Assembly: GCA_001247695.2 (NCBI GenBank)
Contig: LGRX02025781.1
Coordinates: 22,338-86,337 of the forward strand
Length of the DNA: 64,000 nt
Direction: 5' to 3'
Origin: Cymbomonas tetramitiformis
Taxonomy: Eukaryota > Chlorophyta > Pyramimonadophyceae > Pyramimonadales > Pyramimonadaceae
Positions 10,866 to 22,705 of the stretch are shown here, piece after piece. The notes beneath the pieces are model-generated. The model searched no databases. It was not told the origin of the DNA and was given only the letters and a program-made list of their open reading frames with translations. The position numbers were made by a program, and so were the translations under genes. Within the stretch, counting starts at the first letter, position 1. Each line of letters begins with the position of its first letter.

Positions 10866-13800
10866 CTAGTTGTCGTCAGAGTCAAGTGATGGCTTTAGGC
10901 ATTCAAAAAAGTCAGCCGTGGGGTCAAGAATGACCGCGGTCTCCATGCACGGATGTGGTATAACGACGACCTGCTGTTCAACTTTGTTGGCTAAGATGAA
11001 AGGCTCGGATTTCTTCTCGAAAGCCGCTGGGTCACGGTGCGGGTTGAAGGTGTACATCGTCTTAGTCACATCGTCCGGCCCGAGAATCGAGTTCCTCTGA
11101 CGGTAGGCCTACTTGATTTGTTGTTCGGTTGGCTTTGCCAGCCAGTTGACTCTCAATAAGATGTACAGCCGTCCCGCGATCTCCACCCGCAGAATGTTTG
11201 TAATGCGGCCGTGCCTGCATACCGCCACCATGTTTGATACGCAATTAGTTGGAACATAGTGCATTAAGTACAGAACTTTATGCGCTATCCGCAGACTAAC
11301 TATCTTTATTCGGTAAGCACTCATATACCCGGTGGCTTCGTCACGCCATTTTTGTTTCAGGATCACCTTTCCACCTTCACCCACACATTCGTTCACGAAG
11401 AAAGCCCGAAAGTAGCTGTATATGTTGATATTATCGCGATTATCACTCCCAGCCAGCAGCATGTTTCATGCCTGTAGATAGGTCGAACGTGGTACATTAA
11501 GTTGTATGGTTTATGCACTATTAGTTAAACCGCATACTATTCCGATTTGGGAGGACGCACCTGTCAACTTCCTTGGTTTTAGGCAAACCCTTCTTGTTCA
11601 GGATCACCCTTCCATCGTTATCCAACTGCTCATTAATGAAGAAAGTCCGGAAATAACTATGTAAGGTGCTCTTGTTGCGATCACTCCCAGCAGTGCGATA
11701 AAAGCCATCACCGATGGTCACGTAGGAAAAGCTTCGGCAAACCGGGTTCGGCCCGACCATGAGCAACGACTCGTACTCCGTGAACTTTCGACCCAGCCAT
11801 ACCGTACTGTGGGATCTGTGTACGCTCCAAAAATTGGCTCGTCAATGTGTTCGGGTTTCCCTAAAGCCTGCGCGTATTTACCTCGGCGTGTCTTGGGAAT
11901 ACTTCGAACCTTGCGGTTCCAGCTGTGCATCCACAAGAAATAACGTTGTTAGTAGTGCTCTAAAGGGTACCCTGAGATACCCTTTATGCATTTTGTGTAC
12001 CTTAACGGTATACTAAATCAATAAGCACGTACTGTGTGGGCGTGTCTACTCCACGCACCTGCGCGCCTCATTCACAGTATATCTTTCCCATTTCTCCCCG
12101 AGCTTCGCATAAGCAGGAATTGCAGTCTGCATCCAAACCCTCAAGTCCTTGATGTCGTCGTCTTTTAGGACAACACGTTTTCCCTCGGACGAAACATCGA
12201 CGCGAATACCCGGACGACGCCCCATCGTAGTCGGAGCCACCGGCCGCGGAGTGTTGCCCGCCCGCTTCAAGTGGAGCATCAGCCCGCGCACAACACGCAA
12301 AACCTTTGGCCGCTTCACGTTGAACATGATGTTTTGCACGGGGAAGGCGTTGTTCTTCGCGATCCTTTTGAGGAAACCATCAAAGGACTCGAAGGCGTAC
12401 ATCCATACCTCCCGCATTGGGCCATACCTTTGAAGTTGCTCGACCATGTGAGAAAACATGTGAGTGTTGATCACAGACCACGCATACGCCGCACCGCTGG
12501 ACTCCACGTCTTGAAGAAACGGACTAATTTCGTTTGCCAGCAGCTCCATGTCCTGCTACAAACACAAATCGGTTCTTTAGTACGTACTTAAGTTGTCGAT
12601 CGTGTACTAAACATACACTAAACTCATGTTATTGTTTACCTCAGGTTTCACTTGTTCGGTCGTGAGCTCGCGCACGATCAAGGTCATCCTGCCCACCAGC
12701 TTTGCCAAGTCATTTCTGGGATGTCCATCATCCCGTGGCCAAGCGCTGAGTGTCGACATTGTTGAGTTTTGTATGAGCTTCAAGGCATCATGGGCCCGAA
12801 TGTGCTTGGCGGCTTTCTTGTCGCCGGTGGTTCGTAACACTCGTTTGTGCCCTTGTCCCCAACTTTTCGTCGGCCTCATAACGCCCATCCATTTACGAGC
12901 GGTCTCCAGCGAACGCAAGGTTGCTGACGCCTTGTTTGGGCGTGGCGGGATCGCGAAAGGACCGTGCGTCATCTTGTACATCTCCACCATCTCACCTGCA
13001 GAGCAGTTCATCCCCTCTTGTAATTTAAAGTGTTCTTAGTATGGTCTTAACGCGATAAGTCCCTCCTAAATACACTCTAAGTACAAAATCACATACCTTT
13101 TGCATTCTTCACTTTAGTCGTCGCGTGCCACGTGGGGTGGGCACCGTCGTCTTTCGCGTGCTGACGCATTGCATCCGTGAAGTCAAGACCGAGCAAGCTA
13201 GTAGCAATTCGGTTGACGAGGTTCATGATATCATGCATGCCATCTAGCAAAAAGTCCCGCACGATATTGAAGTACCCCAATCGCGCGAACTCGCTCAAAA
13301 ACTTGACGCCAGTCCGTCGCATGCTCTCTTGCAAGTGGTCTCCTGAAAGATCCGGGTCTCCACTATCTCGAAGATTTTCGTGGGTTCGAGCCTGCCTCTT
13401 GTACTCCTCGTCCTTGCGCAACTCAGGTGGACCTGTGAAAGAAACATAAGAACACTGAATATGCAAACATGAACCCAAACTGGCGTTAATACATGCTTTA
13501 CACACGCATAGGGTCAACTTAGTGTCCTATACTCCTATTATTACAGGGCATTCGTTCGTTCTTACCTGGCGATGTCTGCTTGCTGAACAAATACAAAATC
13601 TTTCTCATAGCTGTTGAATAAGTCCCCCAAATTTTGCACTTCATGCATCCCGCATACGCACCGACGTCCATGACGCTGGCCGCTTCCACCGTTCTTTTGT
13701 AGTCCATGAGTATAGCATAGAGCATGGCCCTCAATCGCACGTGCTCGTCCTCGTAGGAATCCCAACACATGAAACCTTCATCCCACAAGGTGATCAGTTC

Positions 13801-13980
13801 GTCCACCATTTTACCATAAAGTAACTGACAGTTGGCTGGGTGTTGACCGGCGATCAGCCCATAGAGCTCCATGTACTGGTACTTGGTGCGGATTTCGGGG
13901 GGTAGGTTCAAGATTTGGAAGTACATTGGAAATGCCCCTGCCTTGTTTTGCCAAGCTCTCGAAGGAGCTCAACCTCGTAG
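10866..13980 (-). pseudogene. Tnp2-like transposase, spliced and damaged
   Basis: Transposase of the CACTA element. Exons read on the minus strand: about 13980-13566, 13432-13097, 13016-12640, 12555-12059, 11932-11562, then fragments to 10866. The first four junctions are in phase with consensus sites. Typical Tnp2 features include NLPPEIRTKYQYMEL, GLIAGQHPANCQ, FLLDGMHDIMN and VEQLQRYGPMREVW. The C-terminal part resembles EnSpm tails (RHGRITNILRVEIAGR, EPFILANKVEQQ). Damage: a frame change near 11805, an in-frame TAG at 11109-11111, and an apparent duplication of the SYFR-FF-NE exon. Transposition would need a helper. Confidence 0.7.
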
Positions 13981-14149
13981 TGCACGGCAAGTACGTGCGG
14001 TATGGATTGCTGGAACATGCATTCGCGGGTCCACCGAAAGGGGCCGATGACACCGAATGAGTAGCACTGTTAGTTAGTGAGGGCTACTAGCAGGTTACCA
14101 ACCTATTGGGGGTTTTTATATTAAAAACTAGCCTGTTTCGCACGTACCT

Positions 14150-14760
14150 TCATTGCTTGTTTATGTCACTATTTTTTGCGGATTTCGTGCGCTGCGTGAA
14201 GCTCGTATAGTGTGTCGTTAATATACTACTAGCAACACACAAACAGCACACTAACGACACACCAACAATAACTGTTTAATGTGCATAGTTAGTATACCGT
14301 TAATACACTAGGATACCAGTTAATGTGTAATTCGCATGTAGTTAATGTATGCTAACAGTGTGTTAACTACGTACTAACCACCCGTTAATGCACGGAGTTA
14401 GTGTGTTATTAGTATGCCGTTAATGTGTAAGGTTTAGGTACACTAAGTATGCACTACTTATACACTATCTACGGACTAACTGCCTGTTAATATTCTCTGT
14501 TAGTGTGCCGTTAGTGTTCCGTTATTGTTCCGTTAGTATGCACACTTAGGGCACAGTTAATGTCCTAAACGCAAGTGATCATACTGAGTTAGTATGTCGT
14601 TAATGTGACGTTAAGGTATGTTGCACAGAATGCATGCCCTAACGGCACACTAACGTTGCGGTTAGTGTGCCGTTAGAGTACGTACATCCACACTAACGCG
14701 CCGTACTCTTATATAGTTAGTGGGTCTTTAGCGTACCGTAGGTTAGTGCGCGTACTAACA
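14150..14760. repeat. GTTAGT-rich subterminal repeat zone
   Basis: Dozens of variants of GTTAGTGTGCCGTTA and its complement in both orientations precede the right TIR. This is likely transposase-binding sequence, with no coding potential. Confidence 0.7.
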
Positions 14761-14778
14761 TTTTCTAAAATGGTAGGG
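14742..14778. repeat. Right TIR of the CACTA element
   Basis: Ends ATTTTCTAAAATGGTAGGG, the inverse of the left end at 8942. Followed by the TSD copy CAA. Confidence 0.8.
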
Positions 14779-14867
14779 CAAGTAGCTTTCATGTGCGTAT
14801 GCAAGATACGTACTTGTCCAAAGTTTACATCGAGACAGGTTGGACATAGATTATTTTTAATGACGTT

Positions 14868-15574
14868 TTCGAAGACAGAGGGCGACAGAGCAGAGCAGTC
14901 GTGGATGCGGAACATATTCGTCGACTGCTCACTAAGTTCAATGTCACGAACTTCAAAGACCCGAAGAAGATTAAAAGTAGGGTGATAGTTGACTTATTTG
15001 CAGCGGGTTCCGGAATAATTATGGGACACGTGAAAGAAAGCCTACAGAAATATTTTCAAGAGAAGTGCACTCTGATGTCGGTGGACCACCGAGCTATGGC
15101 AAAGTCAATAAAGGGGTGGAAAGCCAAGGACATCTTCGACCCGAAAGACTGGGGGGTCTTTTAAATGCAAACTACATCTGCGCACCACCCTCGAGTGGAA
15201 TGAGCGATGCTGCGTTCATTTTCTAGTATTTCTACGCAGCTGAGTGCAGTGACTTCTGCGCATTTCTTTTGCCAGAGCACTGGCTCGCTGACCGCAGCTA
15301 TCCATTGCGGAGGGTTTGGTGCGGACAGCAGCAACAGAAGAAACCTGTTTACATTATCCCGTCAGCGAAAAACCTAAGTTGGCATGTGTGCGTGAAGTAC
15401 ATTCGCAGAGGACACGACCTATTCGCTGGGAATGGCGTGAAACCTCACAAGTCCACCTTCATAGAGCAACTCTACGAAGATAGAAAGGCGAAGAAGACAC
15501 AAAAGGATGCAACGAGCGAGAGCGACCTCCTAGAGCTCGCGTTGCAAGATGCTGTAAGCCAAGATGGGCTTTAG
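14868..15574 (+). pseudogene. Degenerate class I DNA-methyltransferase-like gene
   Basis: Two frames together read as one methyltransferase-like domain. The first (to 15167) has VIVDLFAAGSG (motif I) and LMSVDHRA (acidic motif II). After a frame change at the six-G run 15151-15156 the next has YICAPPSSG (motif IV), then a TAG at 15224-15226, then FLLPEHWLADRS and a final beta-rich part ending with an acidic tail. Order and spacing match the C-terminal domain of the Ty3 polyprotein at 61057 (DPWAGTG, NDW, TSPWF, VPSYYLTD). It lies immediately outside the right end of the CACTA element. Non-functional as written. Confidence 0.5.
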
Positions 15575-16440
15575 ATCGATGTATCCTCAGCATGCGCAAC
15601 CTCTGGATGGCACATGCCGAAATAGACATATCATAGAAAATAACTTTAAATACAAAATGTGATATGCCCTGAATGCTTGAAAATGCGTGTGCGTGCTGTG
15701 CGTGTGATATGCGTGATAATGAACTTTAGGTTTCTTGCTTGACTTGTGTAGACATGGGGCGACCACTGTTAAGCACTGTACAAAACGACATAAACTGTAC
15801 AGAACGACAGAATTCTGTACAAAAAACCACTGGCGCAGCACTGCTATACGAGCGGACTGCCCGCGCCGCCAAACTTGTCCGTCTTCATGCGTGCGGATCG
15901 TCACGCATTCGCGCTAGCGACATACGAATCCGTCGCTGCGACGATGCCAGGGTCATTATTTTGAGATTTAAACATCTAATGCCATTAAATTTTGTAATTA
16001 CCATCTCTACATTCGCCTGCCAGGTCAAAGCATCGCAGCATGAACATTGGTGAATATTTTCGTAGCACGCATATGATTGGTTGAAATTTCAGACCTCGGT
16101 GCGATGATTACAAATTTCATTCCAAAGATTATATACGCGTCAAAGTCTGTTGTCACCACCAGATTGAATGAATATGATTCGAATCTCACGGTGAAGGTAC
16201 GGGATCGCTGGCAATAACTATGAAATACGTTCCCTGATTAGGGTTAGAAGGATATCGACCCCCCTTGACCCCCTCACGAAAGTGGCTCACGAAAGTGGAA
16301 ATAAGGCTTTTTCACTCACCACAGTAAACTCGGTCGATTTGCACACTCGATTCTCATACAACAAGATGCGCCTTGCCGAAACCTTTCCAACGATATACGA
16401 CTCGAATATGTAAACAAACCGAGTACACCTTGGTGAACAC
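15575..16440. other. No gene seen
   Basis: Mixed sequence with three CTGTACA words around 15775-15825. Short ORFs only, none protein-like. Confidence 0.4.
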
Positions 16441-16451
16441 CGGCACCCTTT

Positions 16452-16483
16452 GGTGAATCACCAAACCGGTTTGGTGATTCACC
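16452..16483. repeat. 32-bp perfect palindrome
   Basis: The half-site GGTGAATCACCAAACC is followed directly by its exact reverse complement. It lies at the left edge of the first copy of the 16.48-kb repeat. Confidence 0.9.
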
Positions 16484-17040
16484 TGATGTCCTTCGACATC
16501 CCCACCATGCATCTTGCCTTGGGCATCGAGCTACACGCCGCTACAGCACGCCAACTGCACCCTACCTGTCGTCCCACCAATTCTGGGGGGTGGACCGTCA
16601 TAGAGATATCCTGCCCCACCCCCTCTTCGAAATCGGCGGATCCATGGGGCTCCAAGCCACCCCAGCGGTCGAGTGACCCTTCAGGACATGTTTTACATTG
16701 TTTTCAATGCACATGGCACCACGAGACCGAGTTTGGATTCATTGGCCATATCTCTATGACGGTCCGGTTTTTTTCAGCCTTGCGACCCACGTACGCGTAA
16801 GACCCGAACCCTGAGAGCCGGCCTGCATTTCGAACCTCCCCACCCTGCCCCCCCGCCAACCACCCCAAAAGTATTATTTCGCCACTCTTCTAGTGTGTTG
16901 GGACACCTCGCGCGCCGCTCGAATCGAAGCGGTTCGCTCGCTACGCCCTGCTCCGTCAGCGCAACCATGCTCGGGTCACACCCCCTCCAATGCCCCCACC
17001 TACCACAGTCTACATCAACAACCTTTTGCACTAGAATTAG
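16478..17040. repeat. First copy of a ~560-bp GC-rich repeat
   Basis: Near-identical to 18050-18613; a third partial copy lies at 18658-18792. Key words include ATGTCCTTCGACATCCCC and GGGACACCTCGCGCGCCGC. ORFs in it differ in frame between copies and look non-coding. Confidence 0.8.
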
Positions 17041-17995
17041 CAAGGGACGGTATCGGCGGGGTTTTTTGCCATCGATAACTTTGAGTAACTGCAAAAATGA
17101 TATCGATATATATATATGTGTGTGTGTGTGTGATATCTGAACAACTGATAATTTTAATTATCGACCGATATGAGTAACTTGGTAAATTGATATCGATCGA
17201 TATGCGTAACTAGGTAAATTGCTATCGATCAATAGTTAAAAAGTCCTACTATCGATAATCGATTTTGATAACGATTACAGCCCGAAATCAGGCCGATATA
17301 TCGATATCTCAACAAAGGTTGCAAGTATATCAGGGGACAAACTAGTCACAGCAGATTGAACAGGGATAACTTACACATTACATTTATGGGATATTTAGTG
17401 TTTATTGCAGCCATCATGGAGTGTTCTAGTGTCCCCTCAGTTACTCGCTTTCTCAAGTCTGAGTGCATCTGACCACACGCACTGAATATGCGCTCAACCC
17501 CACCAGTACTTGCAGGGGAAGCTAAAAACTGCCTAGCCATTCTAAACATGTTTGGTCGAATAGATCTTGGGATCACCTATATACGCACATGATTGGCCGT
17601 TTCCGACTAAGGAGTAAGGATACAAGTCATTCCAAGATCAATTCGACCAAGTCATGGGATCCATGACGCATGAGCGTTGTCCCTTTCCCTGGTCAAATTT
17701 ACAAATGATCGATATTTTCGACACCTGCCCGATTTTGCGATATCGGGGTTCAGCGACGGCGCATATCGATAACACGCGAAAAATCTGATATCGATACATC
17801 GATACAAACAAACTCAAACTCCTATCGATTGATATGAGTAAGTACCCAAACTCCTATCGATTGATATGAGTAAGTACCCGATATGATATCGATTGATATG
17901 ATATTTTTCGATAACGCTGAAAACCCTATCGATGAGTAACGATATTTTCGATATATCGATATATCGGGGTATCGAACTATCGATACCGTCCCTTG
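17041..17995. mobile_element. hAT element with 8-bp TSD
   Basis: Ends CAAGGGACGGTATCG and CGATACCGTCCCTTG are inverted repeats flanked by AGAATTAG (17033-17040 and 17996-18003). The 955-bp interior is rich in ATCGAT words and holds only a transposase remnant. The sister repeat near 18605 shows the empty site (CACTAGAATTCGGGGTG). Non-autonomous. Confidence 0.85.
17346..17576 (-). pseudogene. hAT transposase C-terminal dimerisation fragment
   Basis: 76 codons containing FLASPASTGGVERIFSACGQ, the conserved hAT dimerisation motif (S-x2-VER-F). The rest of the transposase (BED finger, RNase-H fold) is missing. It lies inside the 17041-17995 element and supports its hAT assignment. Confidence 0.8.
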
Positions 17996-18049
17996 AGAAT
18001 TAGGGGTGTCCCGAGCCTTCATGTGGCAAGGCGCGGTTATCCCACATCC

Positions 18050-18613
18050 CACCTGATGTCCTTCGACATCCCCACCATGCATCTTGCCTTGGGCATCGAG
18101 CTACACGCCGCTACAGCACGCCAACTGCACCCTACCTGTCGTCCCACCAATTCTGGGGGGTGGACCGTCATAGAGATATCCTGCCCCAGCCCCCCTTCGA
18201 AATGTCGGCGGATCCATGGGGCTCCAAGCCACCCCAGCGGTCGAGTGACCCTTCAGGACATGTTTTACATTGTTTTCAATACACATGGCACCACGAGACC
18301 GGGTTTGGATTCATTGGCCATATCTATATGACGGTCCGGGTTTTTTCAGCCTTGCGACCCACGTACGCGTAAGACCCGAACCCTGAGAGCCGGCCTGCAT
18401 TTCGAACCTCCCCACCCTGCCCCCCCGCCAACCACCCCAAAAGTATTATTTTGCCACTCTTCTAGTGTGTTGGGACACCTCGCGCGCCGCACGAATCGAA
18501 GCGGTTCGCTCGCTACGCCCTGCTCCGCCAGCGCAACCATGCTCGGGTCACACCCCCTCCAACCAATGCCCCCACCTACCACAGTCTACATCAACAACCT
18601 TTTGCACTAGAAT
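18050..18613. repeat. Second copy of the 560-bp repeat
   Basis: Direct copy of 16478-17040 with few substitutions. Followed at 18614-18792 by a third partial copy repeating the leader GTGTTCCGAGCCTTCATG. Confidence 0.8.
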
Positions 18614-18657
18614 TCGGGGTGTTCCGAGCCTTCATGTGGCAAGGCGCGGTTATCCCA

Positions 18658-18792
18658 CATCCCACCTGATGTCCTTCGACATCCCCACCATGCATCTGGC
18701 CTTGGGCATCGAGCTACACGCCGCTACAGCACGCCAACTGCACCCTACCTGTCGTCCCACCAATTCTGGGGGGTGGACCGTCATAGAGATCC
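18658..18792. repeat. Third, truncated copy
   Basis: Matches the first ~135 bp of the unit and stops at GTCATAGAGATCC. Confidence 0.75.
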
Positions 18793-18959
18793 GTGTAAAT
18801 AATTGAGAAATTTATTTCTAAATCATTTTGGAAGTACGGGGGAGAAATATCTGTTTTGCAAAAAATGAGCCCGAGGCTCGACGAGGACATGTGAAATTTT
18901 GCGGGGTTTTTTCCGGGGGGATTTCTCAAGGCAGCCGGAGCCGTGAGGAATCCGCGAAG

Positions 18960-19440
18960 TCGACTTTTCTGTTATCTGATTGGCTACTAGGTTGGTTATA
19001 ACGTGAAACGCGTTTAAACGTGCACCCTCTTTTGGCGTTTAAACGCGCGTTTAAACGTGCACCCTGCCCCCCATACTTAAGGCTCCCAACGCCCACTGCG
19101 ACGGTCCCGGAACGATGCGGAATCTGGAATGCGACCCGGCCTCGCACGTGACAGAGCCTTCACTCGACTGCTCCAGAGTTCGACTCGTGCTGTTCGACTT
19201 ACACTATAGAGGCCGAATTAATTGATTTTACAGTGTTAAGGACCCTTTTGGCGGTTTTGGGCCGATTTTGGATTTTTCCATTTTTGATTCGACAGTTAGA
19301 GGGAATGCGATTGCAGCTTCCACTGCACTGCGCCATGCTCCCACTCCTGATGAATCCTTGCTTGCAGCTAGGTTGGTTATAACGTGAAACGCGTTTAAAC
19401 GTGCACCCCCTTTTGGCGTTTAAACGCGCGTTTAACACCT
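18960..19440. repeat. Two copies of a GTTTAAACG-rich block
   Basis: TTGGTTATAACGTGAAACGC plus repeated CGTTTAAACG palindromes occur at 18990-19070 and again at 19370-19435. No gene seen in between. Confidence 0.65.
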
Positions 19441-20250
19441 AAAGGGCGATATGGAAAATACAGTATGAATATCAGCTATTCTACATATAGTTACGTTTCG
19501 GCGCATTGTGGATGCATTAGGCATCTCGGTGAGGCTTATATGGTATCCCCATTGAGTACACCCATATACCGCGGACCCATTTCATTGGTGGAAATATCAT
19601 ATAAAATATCATATAACACCAAAATTTCGCTGGCGGTCCACACCGAAAAGCAGGTATTTTCTCTGCTCCATGATAATAATAACGTCGGTCCCGGTCGACT
19701 GCGCTACACACATCCAAACCATGCGAATAAGGGTTCGTTTTACTCGTGGTCACAGCACCACAAATGCATTTCGACACCATGATGCATGCCGCCCTCTTCC
19801 CAAATAAGAAATATCGGCGTGTGACCCACGACACGCAAAAGCAGAAGCAGAAGCAGGTGACCGTTTGTCAACTGGGGCATGGCTTCCCATGTTGCCAACC
19901 ATCATGCCGCACATCCTTCGTCGTATTTCTAATAATAGCATGCCGTTGAACCAACTAAATAACGATTCACTGTCATACTTTAATCTTGTGGTTGTCTGCA
20001 CTTTTTATTTCGTTCACTGCGATATATACCGTAGAGATTAATGATGTTGACGAGTTTACTGTATATATTGATGACCCCGAGAATAAAATAAATAGTATAT
20101 GGAGACAAAACGCTGACCACCGACCCTTACGATCTCCATGCAAGGCAAATTACCTTATACTTACTTTAATCAGCAGCAGCAACACCAGCAAAGCGCGAAT
20201 CCCAACGGGCGACACAGACGAATGTTCGATCCGGCGATCGCCAAACGATG
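19441..20250. other. No confident gene
   Basis: AT-rich with short ORFs. The plus-strand ORF reaching 20420 begins with a hydrophobic stretch (LSALFISFTAIYTV), but the rest is not protein-like. Confidence 0.3.
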
Positions 20251-20282
20251 TCGATGACATTGCCATTGCCACTACAGTGTAC

Positions 20283-21450
20283 AGTCGCGTCCATGTGCCG
20301 CGACGCCACCGCGGCGCCATGGCACGACAAAGATTCGGTTCAGATTGTGAATGCAATGTCGCACAGTTTGGGTACTCCAGCCGAAGTGGGATGACATGGC
20401 GACACATGACAGACTGTTAGTGGTGAAAAATAAGCACGATTTTGGGCACCATGATGATGATCGCGACTTATCGCGAATCGATACTGGATGCATCTCTGAG
20501 GTATGAAGAAAAGAAGAACCCAGGCGGAAAACCTGTAAGGACAGGAATGTCGACCGTTAGATTACCATTATTGATTGCCTGAACAATCGCAGCAGTCGAA
20601 TCACGCTTATTTCGCCTGTGAGATAAACAAATCCGTTTGCGGGGGAGGTCTGTTTTGCAGTTTTGCAGTGTCTACAAATTAGACAAGATGAACGTAATTG
20701 GGCTACAATTTGTAGCTTAGATACCGCTCATAAGTACGTTTGACACTATCAGAGGTTATCGCGGCTTTATACATCCCGGATCAAGTTGTGGCTTCCCGCC
20801 GATCCGCTTCGGGCTTCCGGCACGAAGCGGATCGCGGGATGCGGTACCACGCCATAACTTGGGTGTTTACGCACACCGAGTTATGCTGAGGTACCATACG
20901 AGATGTGTGAAGCCTTTCTTGCGTTCATTTGGGGACAGAATGTTCAGATGACGTACGTTGACCCGCGGAGCGTTGACCCGAGCGGAACTCCCCGGATGTC
21001 CGCGCCTTCCATGCACCTCGGTTGATGGAAGGCGGTGGCAGCCGGAAACCCGCCTACTGATATCTATATGAAGGGTTGTGCACGCTCAAACTCATCTCAA
21101 CTCGCAAGGAAGGCTTCAAAACAGATTATTCATCAGTTTTTGCCAAAAATCAAACATTCGTTAACAGTGATGGGAATTGGGTAGGAAGCTTCTCAGCTCA
21201 AGTTCCCAGGGGCGTTCGCTAGGTGTGAGGGTTAAATACTGCCACGTCAGCTCCAAAATTGACCTTTCATTTTAATTTTCGGGGTTTATGCGCAGAACCC
21301 GGTAAAAATAGTGCTTTTCCGGGTTTTGAAAGTCTTCTAGTTTCCCCGTTGCGCCACTGGATAATTGTGTCATATGTCGCCCTGTCATCCCACTTCGGCT
21401 GGAGTGACACCCACACAGTTGCCATTGCCGCGACGCCACCCCAACGGCAC
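20283..21450. repeat. Inverted segments and a strong hairpin
   Basis: Sequence around 20370-20400 (ACTCCAGCCGAAGTGGGATG) recurs inverted near 21385-21405, with further inverted matches around the GCGACGCCACC word, suggesting a decayed inverted-repeat element. Between them, 20796-20838 forms a GC-rich hairpin (GATCCGCTTCG / CGAAGCGGATC). No coding sequence recognised. Confidence 0.45.
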
Positions 21451-21603
21451 GCCATTATTTAATTATGGCACGCGTGATGTTCAAGTCGCTACTGAGTGGC
21501 ACACGACCAGTCGCATGCGTCGTCGCGTCGTATGCACATCGCCACCTACACACTCGCGACTATTGGCATATTTGTCATATATTTGTCATATTGCGAATGC
21601 GAA

Positions 21604-21729
21604 ATTGGAGAACTCCACTAGGCCATCCGATCATTCAATGATATCATCATTCGTTATTGAATGATGACAACTTGGATAACGAATGATGATATCATTGCAT
21701 GATCGGATGGCCTAGTGGAGATCTCCAAT
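21604..21729. repeat. Foldback hairpin, 54-bp arms
   Basis: Arms 21604-21657 and 21676-21729 are nearly perfect reverse complements around an 18-nt spacer. A small foldback MITE. Confidence 0.85.
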
Positions 21730-21830
21730 TTGAGATCGACAGCGCCTAGTACAACGTTCAGGTGACACGAAACTACGAAAATCTTAATAGAGAGTGGTCA
21801 CTGGTCAGATCATCGGACGCGGACGGTTAA

Positions 21831-22661
21831 CCCCTAAACTGGTGTAAATATTTCGGCCCTTTTTGGGTAGTTTCGTGTTTTGTCAATTACAAGTGGCTTC
21901 GGTTGCATACACGTGCTAGCTAAATCAACCATCCCTTAGGCATCGATTGGCCCAACATTTTGATAGGTTATACGCATATTTTGACGCAATATATCCGCTA
22001 ATATATCGAAATTGCCGTCATAATTTTGGGGGTTTCCAAACACAAACCTTTACAAAGCCATTGATTAAAAACGGTATGGACAGCCCACAACCCATGGGAC
22101 ACCTTCAAAGCATCGGCTTTGATCATAGCTTCACGTTGATATGCTGCTTGGGGTATGGATACCACGTTTACGTGTCGCTTTATACGCTTATTGTATTAAA
22201 AAAACAAACAAAAAACAGAAAAAACACCATATTCTCAATGTTTTTCATACTTAAGCTCAAATTTCATCATTTTGCAGTTTTTTGCCACCATAATGGATAT
22301 ATTTGATGCATTTACGATGAATGATCACTTGGACGATGCCATATTCCATCCGGAATGCATTCGGGTCCACGGCAAGCGTCTAAAATGACGAATACCTACA
22401 TTTCATCTCGATTTTCTGCTTTTCACACAACGCTTTCCACACTTTCGAGGCACTTTTTCATGGATGAAAATGATGCTATGTGAGATATATAACATGCATA
22501 TATCTAAAAGGCAAGTACTTCACCATCAAGGATACACATATTTGCAAGGCCTCAAACGGCGCAAGACCAGTTATGGTGATGATCGACGTTGTTGACACAA
22601 AAATACGAAAAAAACATCGCACGATTTGGGGTCGAAAATGACCCCAACACCAGTTTAGGGG
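21831..22661. mobile_element. Second piggyBac-type MITE
   Basis: Ends CCCCTAAACTGGTG and CACCAGTTTAGGGG are flanked by TTAA (21827-21830 and 22662-22665). Length 831 bp, close to the 843-bp element at 9745, and it shares a T/A-rich core ending in CATACTTAAG and a GGTC...GACC palindrome just inside the right end. No transposase. Confidence 0.85.
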
Positions 22662-22705
22662 TTAAGGGACAGCAAATATGCCGGCCATGGAGGTGTCTCG
22701 GCCTG

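Larger units (their letters stand above)
8942..14778 (-). mobile_element. CACTA/EnSpm-type DNA transposon
   Basis: The ends are inverted repeats of about 37 bp beginning CCCTACCATTTTAGAAAA, and both ends are flanked by CAA (8939-8941 and 14779-14781), a 3-bp TSD typical of CACTA elements. Arrays of GTTAGTAnG-type words occupy both subterminal zones, as in CACTA elements. The minus-strand interior encodes a spliced Tnp2-like transposase. The terminal trinucleotide is CCC rather than CAC. Length 5,837 bp including a nested MITE of 843 bp. Confidence 0.8.

Noticed and set aside
16774..18582. Repeated ORFs in the 560-bp block
   Set aside because: Copies differ in frame through indels and show no domain.
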